Assembly: GCA_030159075.1 (NCBI GenBank)
Contig: BROG01000139.1
Location: 1-64,000 of the forward strand
Reading direction: 5' to 3'
Origin: Atrina japonica
Taxonomy: Eukaryota > Mollusca > Bivalvia > Pterioida > Pinnidae
Length of the DNA: 64,000 nt
Part shown: one piece after another, positions 55,101 to 60,309 of the stretch
Numbering within the stretch: the first letter of the stretch is position 1
Layout of the letters: each line of letters starts with the position of its first letter
Made by a program: the position numbers and the translations under genes
The notes under the pieces: model-generated
Database searches by the model: none
Seen by the model: only the letters and a program-made list of their open reading frames with translations
Told to the model about the DNA's origin: nothing

Positions 55101-58005
55101 TTTGAGTCCAGCCGGTGGCATGTCGGTTTCCTGTCCTTCAGATGAGACAGTAAAAACCGAGGTCTTGTGTCACAGTAGGTGTCGGCATGTTAAAGAACCC
55201 TCACTGCTCAATGGATGGATAGATTGATGGATGGATGGATGGATAGAGATAGACAGACTGATGGATGGATGGATGGATGGATGGATGGATGGATGGATAG
55301 AGGTTTACTATTTTCGAGGGGTGGTCATTTTCATCTGACATCTCTTTAATCCCTGTTGTATATCATATCCTATTTACAACTTAATATCGTAAATTCAGAT
55401 ATTTTGTCTATGTTTAAATTTTGGACAATTTTGCCACCCTATTAAAATGGTCAAAATTAAACCCTCCAAAATATGTAGCAGTACATGTACGAGAGACAGA
55501 AAATCTAGATCTGTTTCTAACATTAGCTCGGAAACATTTCTAATGTTACCTTTCATCCTTTTTGTCTAAAATAACTCGTTGACAAGCCGGTAATACAATA
55601 GTTTTAAGTTTACATATCTCATCTACTCATAATTATTTCTTGACGTGTGATAATTGCTGTGTAAACACACGACGTGCACAAGTATTTGTGATGACGCGTT
55701 GATTTTTTCCAACTCTCACGGAAGCATGACACGCGTAAGCTGGTCCCTGTCTGACTTCTACACTTTGTTCATACAACCGGATACCAGTTTATGACACTCG
55801 ATATTCGAGTTACCTCCCTTTGCAGTCGAAGTATGAAGTAAACAAGCTACCATCGCTGTTTTATTCCATCTGGTCTGGCAATATGTTCGCAGGATTTAAC
55901 ATGTATAAATGACCATTGTTACCGGAGAATGGGCGGTGGATGGTGGTATGCAGGTTTTGGCATTACAACGAGGGAATTATATGGGAGGAAATCCGTTCTT
56001 CAAGAAATAGCGGCGTTATGCGGGTTTGGCATTATAATGGAGGGCGTTATAACAGGGGTGAACTGTGTATATATATAGACATGAATACACTTACCGAATT
56101 ACAAAAATCCCAAAATACAGAGAAAACATATAAAACCAGTCAATTCCATGAATTTCAAATATGGCTTTCTCTGATATGACCATTCCTACTATAATGAAAA
56201 TAAGAGTGTTGGCTATATAGGCCAAACTCTCCCAAAATCTGCAAGAAAAAAAATGACAATTTATTCTTAAACATTTCCAAAAGACATTAAACTCAAAACA
56301 CTTGTTTTATTCTTTTTTTCAAGGCATCTTTATACTTAAACCAAACAATCAATCATGAAAATCTATGAACTTTGAAACAGGTACAGTAGAACTCTGGTGA
56401 GCTGAACTTCATTTTGTCTAATTTGTCGATGTTTCGAACTACTAACTAAGATTAGAATAATTTTGTTATATAACTTATATGCTACTTATAAACAATATTG
56501 TTTTAAAATTTTGGATTAATCTGATGAGACATTGTCATTCTCAAGTTAACAAATGACTTTAAAGAAACATGCTACTTCAAATTTTAACAATCAAAGTACC
56601 ATAACTCTGTAACATTGTAATATTGAAAATTCATAAAAAATGATAGGGAACCAGGCAAAAACAGTCCCAACATTATACCAAAATTTTGGATAAATTGTAT
56701 AAAGTATTCTCAAGTTCAAGTGTGTAACATGTGAGAATATAATAATTTTTTTTTTAAAAGTCCCATAACTCCAGAATGATATATCGAAAGTTATCCCAAC
56801 ATTATATCCAAATTTTGGATAAATCGGAAAAGGCATTTTTGTGCTAGTGTTTGATGTGTCTAGGATAAACCGACTGAGTAAAGTGGCTACCTGTACTACA
56901 GACTTGTTCTCACCTATGGCGATGCAGGTGAAAAAAAAAAGATTAATGAAAATACTAAAAATTCACCTGTGCAAGAATTTTTCAACCTCCGGACTTATCA
57001 TGGTTTTCCCAGCATTCATAGTGACACCTAGTACTACTGTTGCTAAGACACCAGAAACATTAAAAAATTCTTCACCTGTAGATAAAAAGAAATACATGTA
57101 AATTCAAATTATCTACAGTGTTATTACAAAAATTAGTAAATTTTGGTTTTTTCTCATATATATTTCAAAGAACCACAATTTAAAAAAAAAACATCAATGG
57201 AGAATCATATTGCCTAATAAAACTTTGATCTATAACATAAAACCATGATTTAGATATATAGAAGCTTGATTCACTTTTATGTTGGTTATTAAAACAAAAA
57301 ACAAAATTCTGACAGGGTATAAGCGATTCCCTGTCAGGTATATCTTTTCTAATTGATGATACCATTTCAGTTCTTTTGGTTAAACAGTCCCTTATTGCAC
57401 ACAATTTGAAAAACAACCACTTTAATTTACTAAGACTTGTGTAATACATTTGATTTTATGGTAAATTACATATGCATCTGGACGAGTACATTTCAAGACT
57501 ACTTGCCCCGCAGGACATGTGAAAATTTTGATAATTGTTGACCCCAGAAATACTGTACACCTGGATAGCTTCACTGCTGTTTATTTTTCAACATTTTCGC
57601 CCTCAGATAAGAGGGCCAATTTAAAGTGAAAGTGAAATTTTCAATCTATGTAATTAAAGCACTGACATACATGCCATCCATGAGATGATAGTGATTTAGT
57701 TCAAATCTAAGGTGGGATGAATATATTTTCTGTAGTAAAAGGGGCAAAAATAACCTGGGGCAAAAAAAGCGAGGGGCGAAAATAACCAGGGGCAAAAACA
57801 ACATGGGGCAAAAATGTCCAGGTATTCAATATAGGGTTCTTACCGATATAGTAGGTCAAATATGTCGATGCCAGTGTTATAGTGATCTCAACAAGTGCAT
57901 CATTGAACACCCTCGATAACCAAAATAAAGTTATCTTTGCCATCACAAATCCCCATAACGGACCTCCTAGTGCCACCTGCAGGAAATCAACAACGATTTC
58001 TCCAC
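24785..58005 (-). CDS. SLC9C1: SLC9C-family (sperm-type) Na+/H+ exchanger, 3' part of gene, 20-21 exons
   Basis: Twenty exons on the minus strand join into about 1,035 residues without a stop; every junction has AG/GT borders and matching phase, and the summed coding length is in frame. Domain order by residue counted from the window's first codon: exchanger membrane helices (1-220, with the CPA1 signature [15 protein letters not shown]), cytosolic linker (225-384), voltage sensor S1-S4 (385-534), helical linker (535-693), cyclic-nucleotide-binding domain (694-840), tail to 1035. Known family role: exchange of Na+ for H+ across the sperm flagellar membrane, gated by hyperpolarisation and tuned by cAMP, working with soluble adenylyl cyclase. 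Vertebrate members are near 1,180 residues, so roughly 200-300 N-terminal residues and the promoter are missing beyond the window. SLC9C1 versus a lineage-specific paralogue cannot be settled here. Confidence 0.93.
25479..25561 (-). CDS. SLC9C1: SLC9C exon: C-terminal region
   Basis: 83 nt, acceptor AAAATAG, donor GTAAGC. Encodes [20 protein letters not shown], matching the (x)F-(V/A)-(G/A)-PC-(Y/F)-(I/V)-P-x-T motif after the CNBD in the family. Completes the split Gly and ends in phase 0. A 30-bp array of about 1.3 kb fills the intron between this exon and the previous one. Confidence 0.88.
25657..26985. repeat. 30-bp minisatellite, about 44 copies, in SLC9C intron
   Basis: Monomer GTTGGACATAACCATTTCAA plus TCTGCCTATA, repeated head to tail with few changes (mainly T/C after the first G and G/T before TCAA) and one 1-bp deletion near 26748. 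As 30 is a multiple of three, long stop-free frames arise on both strands; they are not genes. Confidence 0.97.
27150..27362 (-). mobile_element. tRNA-derived SINE, copy 1
   Basis: Read on the minus strand the head has a box A-like TGATTTAGAGCATC and a box B AGGTTCAAGTCC, ahead of a body containing AGTTTGCCAGTTTACTTG and GGTCTCTTCCCGGGTACA. Two further copies at 32285-32445 and 40535-40735 have the same body and orientation. Transcription would be by RNA polymerase III. Confidence 0.82.
27509..27623 (-). CDS. SLC9C1: SLC9C exon: post-CNBD
   Basis: 115 nt, acceptor TTTTTTAG, donor GTGAGA. Encodes [20 protein letters not shown], then a hydrophobic DVVLVNG. Begins in phase 0, so it joins TSYQ directly; ends in phase 1. 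Confidence 0.88.
28248..28708. mobile_element. MITE 'A', uninterrupted copy
   Basis: 461 bp from TACAGTCATTTCCCGAATTA to GAGAATTGACTGTA, in the SLC9C intron. Interior blocks ACCACTCGATTCATTG, CTATATAAAATTCTCTTTAT and TCTGTTTTCTCC recur at 51880-53495 in the same order. Confidence 0.78.
28729..28869 (-). CDS. SLC9C1: SLC9C exon: CNBD C-terminal helices
   Basis: 141 nt (47 codons, phase 0 to 0), acceptor TTTCACAG, donor GTGAAT. Encodes [16 protein letters not shown] and [16 protein letters not shown], the end of the beta roll and the C-helix region of the nucleotide-binding fold. Confidence 0.91.
29040..29376 (-). repeat. 34-35-bp array repeating the 5' splice site of a CNBD exon
   Basis: On the minus strand each unit reads TGTACAGGTAGATATTG and then an AT-rich segment (TTATAAAATGATGGAAT). 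The first unit is the true exon end and donor (GT at 29370-29369). Further CAG/GTA units follow with GT at 29336, 29302, 29268, 29234, 29199 and 29164, plus a looser one near 29119. Confidence 0.88.
29371..29547 (-). CDS. SLC9C1: SLC9C exon: CNBD phosphate-binding cassette
   Basis: 177 nt (59 codons, phase 0 to 0), acceptor TTTGTAG, donor GTAGAT. A Pro/Glu-rich loop is followed by [20 protein letters not shown] and VTCETAVQ. The GE-(x)-GLL-(x)4-RSATV pattern is a complete phosphate-binding cassette with the Glu and Arg that contact cyclic nucleotide in family structures, so ligand binding is plausible. The donor lies at the edge of a tandem array that repeats it. Confidence 0.93.
29622..29893. 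repeat. 60-bp minisatellite, about 4.5 copies
   Basis: Unit with AACTTCTAGTTATTTAGGCA and AGTATCAAAGGGAGGTCACT, exactly 60 bp apart. It directly abuts the 90-bp array. Confidence 0.92.
29894..31150. repeat. 90-bp minisatellite, about 14 copies
   Basis: Monomer contains CACTTGTGCTTGTCAATAGC, ACTAAAACTGACTTCCAGTG and CAGGTCCTACATAAAAGTGG. Copies differ by a few bases and the period is exactly 90 bp, giving spurious frames on both strands. In the SLC9C CNBD intron. Confidence 0.96.
31490..31695. mobile_element. TTAA-ended MITE, CATCAACCCC family, copy 2
   Basis: 206 bp bounded by TTAA, with the same arms (TTCATCACCCCCTGTGGTC, AGGGGTTGACATGTTAA). In the large SLC9C intron, next to the 90-bp array. 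Confidence 0.8.
31884..32057. mobile_element. MITE of the GAACCTGTCTTGAGAGACC family, copy 2
   Basis: About 174 bp from GGAACCTGTCTTGAGAGACC to AGACAAGTTCTACTGTA, in the large CNBD intron of SLC9C. Confidence 0.78.
32285..32445 (-). mobile_element. tRNA-derived SINE, copy 2, head truncated
   Basis: Body and box B region (GGGTTCAAGCCC) match the copy at 27150; the 5' tRNA part with box A is missing. Confidence 0.75.
32855..32940 (-). mobile_element. tRNA-like sequence, probably a SINE head
   Basis: Minus strand reads GCCCCCATAGCACATTGGGT (box A-like) and GGGTTCAATTCCCGGTC (box B). The acceptor ends do not pair, so this is a tRNA-derived relic and not a tRNA gene. Confidence 0.6.
33060..34060. 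repeat. Degenerate minisatellite around AAGGTCAGACAAG
   Basis: The first half has units of about 90 bp (GTCACAAGGATGGTTACATA, GGGTCAAGGTCAGACAAG); the second half has about 44-bp units (AGTTATATTAGTAGAATACC, ATGACAGGTCAAGGTCAGAC). The shorter unit looks like a sub-part of the longer one. Confidence 0.85.
34196..34455 (+). repeat. Dispersed 250-bp repeat, copy 2
   Basis: Second copy, in the SLC9C intron and antisense to that gene. About as diverged from copy 1 as expected for an old family. Confidence 0.78.
34862..34897 (-). CDS. SLC9C1: Possible SLC9C 36-nt microexon inside the CNBD
   Basis: A 12-codon open segment ([12 protein letters not shown]), phase 0 on both sides, with acceptor ATCTACAG after a T/A-rich tract and donor GTTGGT. 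Spliced between the two certain CNBD exons it would give [21 protein letters not shown], extending the loop after the first beta strands, a place where family members vary in length. The frame is kept with or without it. Short length makes a chance match possible. Confidence 0.5.
35011..35101. mobile_element. Small foldback repeat, same family as 48642-48733
   Basis: Contains CCTGAAAAACAATGAACTCT and GACCAGTCCAAATGTGTG and ends GGGGTAAATGAGTTAA. Confidence 0.7.
35990..36510. repeat. 78-bp minisatellite, about 6.5 copies
   Basis: Unit includes CTTAACATGTAACACTAACA, CATACACAACACTTAACAGT and GACATGTACAGTGAAAACAC; exact 78-bp spacing of GACATGTA at 36043, 36121 and 36199. Confidence 0.93.
37020..37290. 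repeat. 32-bp minisatellite, about 8 copies
   Basis: Unit ACTTGACAGGTAACACTACT then GTTATACACAAC, with length variants. It shares the ACAACACTT word with the 78-bp array 500 bp away, possibly by chance. Confidence 0.88.
38030..38880. repeat. 97-bp minisatellite derived from a MITE, about 8-9 copies
   Basis: Unit carries CAGTAGAACCTCTGTATTAA, GACCACTTAACTGACTGACT, CAAAGTGGTCTGATTA and GGTCTCTTAAGTGAGGGGCA. These words are those of the TACAGTGGAACC MITE family (13431-13724), so the array looks like an amplified element. Spacing is 97 bp (for example 38151 to 38248). Confidence 0.93.
39789..39887 (-). CDS. SLC9C1: SLC9C exon: CNBD first half
   Basis: 99 nt (33 codons, phase 0 to 0), acceptor TTTCAG, donor GTAAGT. 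Encodes [20 protein letters not shown] and GMVR, the opening beta strands of a cyclic-nucleotide-binding fold; the E-G-D-x-P-x-G-I-Y-(x)2-(V/I)-S-G pattern is standard. The next certain exon is more than 10 kb away. Confidence 0.92.
39960..40450. mobile_element. TTAA-flanked MITE, copy 1
   Basis: About 480 bp with long imperfect inverted ends: GTTTTCTGATATGTCGC on the left (about 39995) and its complement on the right (about 40405), plus paired inner blocks around CGACCAATGAAAATG and its complement. TTAA lies at both outer edges. No coding sequence. A second copy is at 59628-60094. It lies in the SLC9C intron just upstream of the first CNBD exon. Confidence 0.8.
40535..40735 (-). mobile_element. 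tRNA-derived SINE, copy 3
   Basis: Minus-strand head GGCCTCCATGGCCGAGTGGT with TCAGAGCATCGCAC and box B AGGTTTGAGCCC, then the shared body. The head is close to a serine/leucine-type tRNA start. Confidence 0.8.
41266..41533. mobile_element. MITE of the GAACCTGTCTTGAGAGACC family, copy 3
   Basis: 268 bp from TACAGTGGAACCTTTCTTGA to CAAGACAGGTTCTATTGTA. The interior has several tandem AGACCACCTGTCTTGAGAG units. Lies about 50 bp from the donor of the exon at 41587-41712. Confidence 0.8.
41587..41712 (-). CDS. SLC9C1: SLC9C exon: C-linker
   Basis: 126 nt (42 codons, phase 0 to 0), acceptor GATTCAG, donor GTATGT. Encodes [20 protein letters not shown] followed by a WLRND segment, the EEKMK-(R)-LL-x-x-PPS motif of sperm NHEs just before the nucleotide-binding domain. 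Confidence 0.92.
42238..42335. repeat. 16-bp minisatellite, 6 copies
   Basis: ACCGTAACCTGTAAAT-type units in tandem, beginning within about 20 bp of the donor of the SLC9C exon at 42343-42491. Confidence 0.88.
42343..42491 (-). CDS. SLC9C1: SLC9C exon: helical linker before CNBD
   Basis: 149 nt, acceptor TTTTAG, donor GTAATA. Encodes [20 protein letters not shown] and a Glu-rich helix ([10 protein letters not shown]). Ends in phase 0. The following intron begins with a 16-bp tandem repeat within about 20 bp of the donor. Confidence 0.9.
42548..42566. repeat. GT microsatellite
   Basis: Nine GT units in the SLC9C intron. Confidence 0.9.
42850..43020. repeat. Dispersed repeat with TTGCATTGGGAATGGGGC
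   Basis: TTTTGCATTGGGAATGGGGC followed by CTTTTAC recurs at about 49190, 49638 and 58860 with similar flanks (gaagactt, acatgtactaaattctc). No ends could be defined. Confidence 0.65.
43173..43374 (-). CDS. SLC9C1: SLC9C exon: post-S4 linker
   Basis: 202 nt, acceptor ACTGAAG, donor GTTAGT. Encodes [20 protein letters not shown], then [20 protein letters not shown], a strongly conserved block of the family between the voltage sensor and the CNBD, and a charged helix. Phase 0 to phase 1. Confidence 0.92.
43591..43843. mobile_element. MITE of the TACCTGGAAATTTTTGCCC family, copy 2
   Basis: About 253 bp from ACTGTATACCTGGATATTTT to AATTTCTAGGTATACAGTA, in the intron before the post-S4 linker exon. 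Confidence 0.8.
44160..44354 (-). CDS. SLC9C1: SLC9C exon: voltage sensor S3-S4
   Basis: 195 nt (65 codons, phase 0 to 0), acceptor GGTACAG behind a pyrimidine tract, donor GTATGT. S3 reads [16 protein letters not shown] with its conserved Asp. S4 reads [14 protein letters not shown], with arginines every third residue (R-x-x-R-x-x-R), the gating-charge pattern. The voltage-sensing part therefore looks intact. Confidence 0.93.
44690..44778. mobile_element. Small foldback repeat, same family as 48642-48733
   Basis: Contains CCTTGAAAAACAATGGACTC and AATTCAAATGTGTCTTTAGG; right end GGGGTGAACAG. Confidence 0.68.
45027..45281 (-). CDS. SLC9C1: SLC9C exon: voltage sensor S1-S2
   Basis: 255 nt (85 codons, phase 0 to 0), acceptor TTTTAG, donor GTAAGA. 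After a basic start ([10 protein letters not shown]) it encodes S1 ([20 protein letters not shown]) and S2 ([17 protein letters not shown]). The S2 ending with an acidic residue and lysine resembles that of voltage-gated channels, where such residues pair with S4 arginines. Confidence 0.93.
45476..45658. mobile_element. MITE of the TACAGTAAAACCTG family, copy 2
   Basis: 183 bp with exact 14-bp inverted ends TACAGTAAAACCTG / CAGGTTTTACTGTA. Lies in the SLC9C intron upstream of the S1-S2 exon. Confidence 0.85.
45693..45913. mobile_element. Palindromic MITE, TACTGTAAACCC ends
   Basis: 221 bp from TACTGTAAACCCATTAATTT to AAAGGGGTTTACAGTA. Near-complementary arms carry (T)TTAGGGC-(A)GCGAAATT and CGAATTTTGTGAT themes. 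Lies directly after the MITE at 45476-45658. Confidence 0.8.
46249..46427. mobile_element. MITE of the TACCTGGAAATTTTTGCCC family, copy 3
   Basis: About 179 bp from ACTGCATACCGGGAAATT to AAAATTTCCAGGTAAACA. Its edge is about 20 bp below the exon at 46447-46507, inside the following intron near the 5' splice site. Confidence 0.75.
46447..46507 (-). CDS. SLC9C1: SLC9C exon: short linker exon
   Basis: 61 nt, acceptor TTCCAG, donor GTAAGT. Encodes [20 protein letters not shown], completing the split Lys and ending in phase 0. Small, but both junction phases fit its neighbours. Confidence 0.88.
47377..47474 (-). CDS. SLC9C1: SLC9C exon: cytosolic linker helix
   Basis: 98 nt, acceptor TTTTAG, donor GTAAGT. 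Encodes [20 protein letters not shown] and then a short charged segment; the YW-x-QFE-x-G-ML pattern is characteristic of the region between transporter and voltage sensor in sperm NHEs. Ends 2 nt into a Lys codon. Confidence 0.9.
47785..47885. mobile_element. Truncated MITE beside an SLC9C 5' splice site
   Basis: Right half of the TACAGTCAAACTTG family (ACCTCTTTATAAAGGCCACC ... GACAAGTTTGACTGTA). Its end lies 13 bp inside the intron after the exon at 47900-48119. Confidence 0.75.
47900..48119 (-). CDS. SLC9C1: SLC9C exon: cytosolic linker
   Basis: 220 nt, acceptor CATCAG, donor GTATGA. Encodes [20 protein letters not shown], an acidic run, then a CPECDCKLP segment with three closely spaced cysteines and a charged helix ([20 protein letters not shown]). 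The cysteines could be structural, but no metal site can be claimed from this alone. A MITE remnant ends 13 bp into the following intron. Confidence 0.9.
48642..48733. mobile_element. Small TTA(A)-ended foldback repeat
   Basis: About 92 bp: TTACTCATCAACCCCTGAAA ... TTTTAGGGGTGAGTGAGCTAA. Four relatives of the same length are at 10566-10655, 23820-23912 (reverse), 35011-35101 and 44690-44778. The ends match the CATCAACCCC family, so these are probably its deletion derivatives. Confidence 0.75.
49751..49853 (-). CDS. SLC9C1: SLC9C exon: linker start
   Basis: 103 nt, acceptor GTTACAG. The donor GTTCTT is weak by consensus, yet the frame joins exactly with the next exon to give [11 protein letters not shown]. 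Encodes a charged amphipathic helix ([19 protein letters not shown]) that leads out of the exchanger domain. Confidence 0.87.
49975..50400 (+). repeat. Local duplication with AGGTCAAGGTCA words
   Basis: Two copies, about 120 bp apart, of a block containing AGAAATCTATATGTGAAATA and CCTCATGATTTAAAA, each preceded by GGTCAAAGTC-type runs. In SLC9C intron; no coding content. Confidence 0.75.
51079..51160 (-). CDS. SLC9C1: SLC9C exon: last exchanger helix
   Basis: 82 nt, acceptor TTGAAG, donor GTAAGT. Encodes [19 protein letters not shown] and CAGLLKML, matching the (F/V)LTLLVNGTT helix that ends the transporter domain in NHE proteins. Phase 0 at the start, phase 1 at the end. Confidence 0.9.
51215..51402. 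mobile_element. TTAA-ended MITE, CATCAACCCC family, copy 3
   Basis: Right arm GGCCACAGGGTTGATAAGTTAA ends at about 51402 and an interior ATGGACAAGTCCACTGTCAT matches the other copies; the left arm is degraded. Lies about 55 bp above the SLC9C exon at 51079-51160. Confidence 0.65.
52035..53215. mobile_element. MITE 'B' inserted in MITE 'A'
   Basis: Starts TACAGTGAAACTTG at 52035 and continues after 53054 with a segment containing GGGGACAGCAAAAAATGGTC and GTGGTCACTAAAGCAGGT, colinear with the intact copy at 6333-6502. Its right end is ragged. Confidence 0.7.
52049..53054. mobile_element. 1-kb inverted-repeat element 'C' inserted in MITE 'B'
   Basis: 1,006 bp with perfect inverted ends of 30 bp starting TACCGTATTTTACGGCCTAT, bounded by TA. 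The ends themselves include a small palindrome (CCGTATTTTACGG). The interior shows no transposase that I can recognise, so this is probably a non-autonomous DNA transposon. Confidence 0.85.
53691..53862 (-). CDS. SLC9C1: SLC9C exon: exchanger core with GGLRGAV signature
   Basis: 172 nt, acceptor GTTACAG, donor GTAAGA. Encodes [12 protein letters not shown], then GYGMTW and [17 protein letters not shown], the most conserved block of the CPA1 exchanger fold, where the arginine and the helix around it stabilise the ion site. It closes with a polar HHDEIDQET segment. This is the strongest single piece of evidence for the family. Confidence 0.95.
55037..55212 (+). mobile_element. tRNA-derived SINE of a second family
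   Basis: Plus-strand head with TGCTCAGTCTGTAGTGCACT and box B GTGAGTTTGAGTCC, then a body with CCTTCAGATGAGACAGTAAA and GCATGTTAAAGAACCCTCAC. The body resembles SINE 3' domains I associate with molluscs (from memory). A GGAT microsatellite forms its tail. Confidence 0.8.
55210..55300. repeat. GGAT microsatellite
   Basis: GATG units forming the tail of the SINE at 55037-55212. Confidence 0.95.
56095..56238 (-). CDS. SLC9C1: SLC9C exon: exchanger helices
   Basis: 144 nt, acceptor TTGCAG, donor GTAAGT. Starts [18 protein letters not shown], the conserved FWE-(x)5-NT-(L/I)-IF motif of NHE proteins, followed by a loop and a second helix ([14 protein letters not shown]). It ends 2 nt into the Arg codon of the RG motif that opens the next exon. 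Confidence 0.92.
56967..57075 (-). CDS. SLC9C1: SLC9C exon: exchanger helix
   Basis: 109 nt between acceptor CTACAG and donor GTGAAT. It completes a split Gly and reads [20 protein letters not shown], then a short polar stretch ending at HR. The [10 protein letters not shown] run is the typical CPA1 helix that follows the previous exon. The frame closes 2 nt into an Arg codon that the next exon completes. Confidence 0.9.
57551..57832. mobile_element. MITE of the TACCTGGAAATTTTTGCCC family, copy 4
   Basis: About 282 bp from TACTGTACACCTGGATAG to AAAAATGTCCAGGTATTCA. The right arm has expanded into a small array of GGGGCAAAAATAACC-like units (57738-57820). Its end is about 10 bp from the donor of the exon at 57844-58005. 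Confidence 0.78.
57844..58005 (-). CDS. SLC9C1: SLC9C exon: exchanger-domain helices, first exon in window
   Basis: 162 nt, acceptor TTGCAG, donor GTAAGA, opening 2 nt into a Gly codon and closing 1 nt into another. It encodes about 54 residues of paired hydrophobic helices (for example [19 protein letters not shown] and [18 protein letters not shown]) like the middle of the SLC9C exchanger domain. The upstream exon it must join is not in the window. A MITE ends about 10 bp inside the following intron. Confidence 0.9.
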
Positions 58006-59627
58006 CTGCAATATAAAAATATGAAGTGAAGTTTTTTGGCATGACCAATCCGACAAAATGGTATTTGGATTTGGAAGTAGTTAAATAACTATACCTACCT
58101 TTTTAAGGGCTGCCACTTATTAGGTCAACATAAATCACTGACCATTAATTCCCTGACCAAATTGTGATTTATTCCACTAACCAGTATGGCCTTCCTCAAT
58201 CTACCTCGAGTGTGGTTCTCAACTACGGCTGTTAAATCCACCCATTTAGCATTTGTTACACTCAAAAGTAGCAAAACAATCGAAAAACACTTCCGATGGC
58301 TAATGACAATTATTGTAAAACATCAGTGATTGATTATATATCCGGTAAACTTTCATCTTTTTAATAAGATGTATACTTGCACCAAATATGGGAAGCCTGG
58401 GTTAAAGAAATGAGGAAGATATGGTCCAGTCAAAGTAAAAGGAGGGATGGACGAAAGGACAGAAGGATGGACAGACACAATGCAAAGCTATAGTCCACCC
58501 CTACCCCCGGGTGGTGGGTGGCTAAAATGGAGGGAACAATAAAAAGTCATGTGAAGAAATGAAAACAAAAACTGTACAAATTTTACAGGGGTTAAGAGAC
58601 TTTTTTGGGACTGAGTCCTGTACCCTTCCAACTGGGAATTTTATATCAAATTTGGCCAAACGTAACTATGGTAATTTGATTCATAAGAGTAAAGACACAA
58701 AACTTGTGATTCATTTAGCCTCTCTTATTTGACTGATACCACGGTTGTGTGAAGACTTTGAAGCAGCTCATACATGTACTAAATTCTCCATACTGAATGT
58801 GAATGACATGGTGAACATAATTGGAAAATTTTTGCTTAAAATTGGGAAAAAACAACAGATTTTGCATTGGGAATGGGACCTTTTACGAGACCCGCATGTT
58901 CATGATATTAATCCTTGTATTATACAACATACATTTTCGTATGTAATGTCTCGGCAATAAAAATTGAAAGGACTCCAGATAACTTTTTAGTGAAGGGGTA
59001 AAAACAAACCCAAGTTTCATCTAAAATTGCTCTGTAAAACTAACCCCAGTTTCAAGGACAATAAGGTTTTTCTTAAAAATCAAAATGAAAGAAAACAAAA
59101 CCACAGTAGATACATCAGACAGCTTTCACATCAGATACAGTTGTTGAGGATCATTTCCAATTTTCCTTTCAATTTTTATTGCTGAAACATTACTTACAAA
59201 AATGTAAACTTTTACAATCATTTTACATGCAATATTAACTTGTTTAGTCATGAATTATGACAGTAGACCATACCATTTATTGATATGGGTGAGTCTACAT
59301 GGTTTATACAGCCATTGAACAAGATTTTTTAAGCACTTTTCCAGGAATATTCATATTTTTTTCAAGCACTTTTCCAGGACTTTTCTTGGTGTTTTTCAGG
59401 CACTTTTCAAGCACTTTCAGTGGGTATATTTCAGCTTTCAAGGCCTTGCAAGCCAAAACAAAGTAAAGCAGAAAAGCTGACAGCAAAGTTCATTCACATT
59501 CCAATGTGGTCCTCAAAATACTACTTATACCTTAGCTGTATATCTGCACTAGATATGATGAGTCTGGGACAAATAAATGTCAACATAAACAAAAGGAAAA
59601 AAACAAGATTTTGGTATTATTACAATC

Positions 59628-60094
59628 TAATTAAAAACCAATCTCTCACCGCTGACTGTCTTCTGATATGTCACGTAAAGGATGTAATGCAATCCGCTAT
59701 GGTATCACCTGCAGATGACCTCTCACAGGTGTGTAATGTTCGACCAATGAAAATGTGACTTACAAAATTTAACGTTTATGGCAAAGAGACGTAATTCATT
59801 TTATAAAAATGAAACTGTCGGTCCGTAAAATTCTATCAGAAAATCTTTGGTGATTCGAACCCATCAAAGGTTATGAAAAGAATTCTGTTGTTCTGGATTT
59901 TGTGTGCTCAGTGTTGTTTATAATGTTAAAATCTCTTTGCCATTTGATTGCTTACAAGATTGTGTGAGTCACATTTTCATTGGTCGAAAATGACACACCT
60001 ACAAGGTCATCTGCATGTGACCCCATAGCAGATTGCGTTAGATCCTATACGCGACATATCAGAAAACGGGAGCATTTAGAGGTTGTTTTTTAAT
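59628..60094. mobile_element. TTAA-flanked MITE, copy 2
   Basis: Homologous along its length to the element at 39960-40450 (shared CTGATATGTC, GACCTCTCA-AGGTGTG, CGACCAATGAAAATG and TTCTGGATTTTGTGTGCTCA-like blocks) and again bounded by TTAA. A Tc1 element begins about 10 bp beyond its right end. Confidence 0.8.
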
Positions 60095-60104
60095 TAGATT
60101 GGTA

Positions 60105-60133
60105 CAGTCAATGGACATAAGTATTCGTCATTT
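60105..60133 (+). repeat. Left terminal inverted repeat of Tc1 element
   Basis: 29 bases identical to the reverse complement of 61383-61411; transposase binding sites of this family lie in such ends. Confidence 0.93.
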
Positions 60134-60309
60134 TACTTGACGTTGTACCTCTCGCGATGCATTTCTTTGTTATTTACGGCTTGCGCTTTTTTCAGAGTGT
60201 ATATAGAAAAGAACTTACTTTTCAGAAATAGATTATAGAATCTCTGTGACGTTTTCGTGACGTCATTTTGACGTCTGCTCATTTGTATGAGACTGTAAAC
60301 TGCGAAAAT

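Noticed and set aside
58180..58300. Short open minus-strand segment (TAVVENHTRGRLRKAIL) considered as a missing SLC9C exon
   Set aside because: Not hydrophobic like the expected exchanger helices, and the phase does not fit the Gly split at 58005. Possibly a retroelement fragment.
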